NCBI GenBank assembly: GCA_029573925.1
Contig: JAKQBV010000551.1
Span: 1-5,642 of the forward strand
Length of the DNA: 5,642 nucleotides
Reading direction: 5' to 3'
Source of the DNA: a bacterium
Lineage (GTDB): Bacteria; UBP15; UBA6099
Positions within the stretch are counted from its first letter, which is position 1, and each line of letters opens with the position of its first letter. Both the position numbers and the translations under genes were made by a program. The notes below the pieces were generated by a model that saw nothing but the letters and a program-made list of their open reading frames with translations, did no database searches and was not told where the DNA came from. Positions 4,101 to 5,642 of this stretch are shown piece after piece.

Positions 4101-5642
4101 ATGAGAATTGAGCAGTGGTTGCGCGTCATTGCCGCGATAGCAGTATCGGTCTGCGCATCGCGCGCGGCATTCGCGGCGGCGGAATATTCAATAAGGATGG
4201 AGTCCAAGGAGATTATTTACGACATCGAAAAACAAACTGCCGCCTCGTGGCTGAAGACAGTTGTGGACGGAGACGGATACAGAGTGACGGCGGACAGGGT
4301 GGTATTTGATTTCAGAAGCAACACGCTGAGGGCGGAAGGGAATGTTTCGCTGTATTACGCATATCGCAGCGGATGGGGAATGTTTTTTATGGACGATATG
4401 GCTGGCGCCGACAAGGAGGAACGGATATCGGCGCGAGAAGTGATAATCAACGCGGAGTTTGCGGAGGCGCTAGTATTTCCGGAGAGAGAGGGGCGCGCGC
4501 CTGTGGCGCTCGATTTGGAGTTGGGTCGTTTCACCCCGGCGCTTCGGGGAATGGACGAGGCTCCGGCGTTTCCGCCGGATTCGAAAGAAGATGTGGCGCT
4601 GTGTTATGAATTGTACTATCAATCGTCTGGAAAATTCATTCTGTACGATGCCACATACATTGATAAAGGCGGAAAGCAGTATTACAGTTCGGCGCTGATG
4701 GCCGACGGGCCGGATTTAAGAAGAAGGACCGCTTCGTTGCGAGGGTTGGAAATATCCGATTCCGGCGGCGTTATGTCCACCCGGTTCGAAGGGACCGTAT
4801 GGTTGCAGAATGCTCCCCGCTCGGTGACATATATCGATGTGGAGTACGTCCACGCGAAGGATGAAGGGTTTTCTTTAGCCAGCCCGGCGCTGACGCATTT
4901 TCGATCATTCAGCAGCATGGGGATTATAGCGTCCGGCGGGGGCGACGAGAGACAGAGAAATGGAAGCGCGGCGTTATTCGGATTCACGGACAGCAGAAAT
5001 GAGTTCATGGTTTCATACGCGCGATCCACGCATGACTACGGAAGCGAGCTGAGCGGCGAGAACTATTCCGGATCGCGCCGCGCGATTACGGCGGAGGGAA
5101 CATTGTGGAGGGAAGCGGGAAGGGTCAGGGGTTATTACGCCGACGCCGCGAACGGAGGGTTGACGACCCGATTGCCCGCCGCCGGAGACAGCGACTATAA
5201 AACAAGAGCAAGATACGGGCATGTGATAGCAACGCTGGACCCGGTGGCGATGGCGCTGCCCGGAGCCAAGTTCGGCGCCGGGATGGTGGCCTCCAGATCG
5301 AAAGACAACAATGCATGGACCGTGACATCGTCAGGATTATTGCGGCTCGGCTCGGATAGGATGGACAGGCTGACAGTCCAGCCATACGTTTTTACCGGAG
5401 ATGTTCCGGTGGGCGGCGCGACTCTAATTCACGGCGTATCGTATACAGCCACTTTTTCCGACTACAGACAAATGTCGCGGACGGTTGACGACGGAATTCC
5501 GGTCAGCGGATATGAGCAGACCGCGCATCAGTCTCACTATGAAACGACGGCCCGCGCGAGGCTGCTTGCGCCGTTGGGAGGGCGGGTTTTTATAGACGCG
5601 TCATCCGAGTTCACAAAACAGAGCGGGATGGAAACATCGACC
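4101..5642 (+). CDS. Exported OstA/LptD-like outer-membrane protein, 5' part (runs off window)
   Basis: An unbroken frame of 514 codons from ATG 4101 to the right edge, with no stop reached. AAGGGAAG (4089-4096) is a plausible ribosome-binding site. Residues 1-25 form a signal peptide: Arg2 and Arg8, a hydrophobic core VIAAIAVSV, and cleavage likely after AFA (23-25). Cys18 does not sit in a proper lipobox, so a lipoprotein is unlikely. Residues 61-86 (VTADRVVFDF, then TLRAEGNVSLYY) match the repeat style of OstA/LptA/LptD N-terminal domains, and ISAREVIINAEF (109-120) looks like a second such strand pair. From about residue 220 the sequence becomes strand after strand of alternating polar and hydrophobic residues rich in Gly, Ser, Tyr and Arg, as in outer-membrane beta-barrels. 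The simplest reading is a divergent LptD that inserts lipopolysaccharide into the outer membrane. The conserved C-terminal LptD region is outside the window, so another barrel with an OstA-like domain cannot be excluded. Confidence 0.7.
   Translation, partial: MRIEQWLRVIAAIAVSVCASRAAFAAAEYSIRMESKEIIYDIEKQTAASWLKTVVDGDGYRVTADRVVFDFRSNTLRAEGNVSLYYAYRSGWGMFFMDDMAGADKEERISAREVIINAEFAEALVFPEREGRAPVALDLELGRFTPALRGMDEAPAFPPDSKEDVALCYELYYQSSGKFILYDATYIDKGGKQYYSSALMADGPDLRRRTASLRGLEISDSGGVMSTRFEGTVWLQNAPRSVTYIDVEYVHAKDEGFSLASPALTHFRSFSSMGIIASGGGDERQRNGSAALFGFTDSRNEFMVSYARSTHDYGSELSGENYSGSRRAITAEGTLWREAGRVRGYYADAANGGLTTRLPAAGDSDYKTRARYGHVIATLDPVAMALPGAKFGAGMVASRSKDNNAWTVTSSGLLRLGSDRMDRLTVQPYVFTGDVPVGGATLIHGVSYTATFSDYRQMSRTVDDGIPVSGYEQTAHQSHYETTARARLLAPLGGRVFIDASSEFTKQSGMETST

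Noticed and set aside
4101..4175. Lipoprotein signal at Cys18 of the OstA-like protein
   Set aside because: The residues before the cysteine (Val-Ser-Val) do not fit a lipobox, which needs Gly, Ala or Ser at -1. A signal peptidase I site follows at residues 23-25.
4373..4609. Plus-strand and minus-strand frames of 60-120 codons between 4100 and 5400
   Set aside because: All lie within the single 514-codon OstA-like frame and give low-complexity Gly/Arg/Ser-rich products, as expected from out-of-frame reading of GC-rich DNA.
1..5642. CRISPR arrays, tRNA or rRNA genes, prophage genes
   Set aside because: I saw no regularly spaced repeats, no tRNA-like cloverleaf or CCA-ended arm, no rRNA-like tract and no phage proteins on either strand.

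Overview
The window looks like a chromosomal stretch of a diderm (outer-membrane) bacterium of moderate GC, probably from a poorly characterised lineage. Three things point that way: a dihydrodipicolinate synthase (lysine/diaminopimelate pathway), Shine-Dalgarno-led genes with sigma70-like promoters, and a secreted OstA/LptD-like protein with an apparent beta-barrel. I cannot name the organism from sequence alone.

Layout. Positions 1-115 hold the end of an insertion sequence. On the minus strand, the first 22 codons of an IS1595/ISXO2-type transposase run off the left edge, and the likely terminal repeat is near 88-115. Positions 116-301 are AT-rich non-coding DNA with a promoter-like region and a 15-bp palindrome. 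A SpeD-like pyruvoyl decarboxylase follows (302-739), closed by a strong intrinsic terminator (767-807). Next come an agmatinase-family ureohydrolase (best start GTG at 884, to 1804) and, converging on it, an amidohydrolase-2 family enzyme on the minus strand (1831-2853). A divergent intergenic region separates the amidohydrolase from dapA, whose best start is ATG 3071 (to 3946). A hairpin follows dapA. From 4101 to the right edge an uninterrupted 514-codon reading frame encodes an exported OstA/LptD-like outer-membrane protein whose 3' end lies outside the window.

How the genes may work together. The SpeD-like protein and the agmatinase are neighbours on the same strand, and no spermidine synthase gene is visible. 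This fits either ordinary spermidine synthesis with the other genes elsewhere, or the alternative that this SpeD homologue is a pyruvoyl-dependent arginine (or ornithine) decarboxylase. In the second case arginine would go to agmatine and then to putrescine through two adjacent genes. DapA serves lysine and peptidoglycan synthesis, and the last gene serves the outer membrane. The amidohydrolase substrate is not predictable here. Nothing in the window is a clear new defence or mobile system. The most useful leads are the SpeD-agmatinase pairing, the IS end, the palindrome in the SpeD promoter region and the divergent OstA-like protein.
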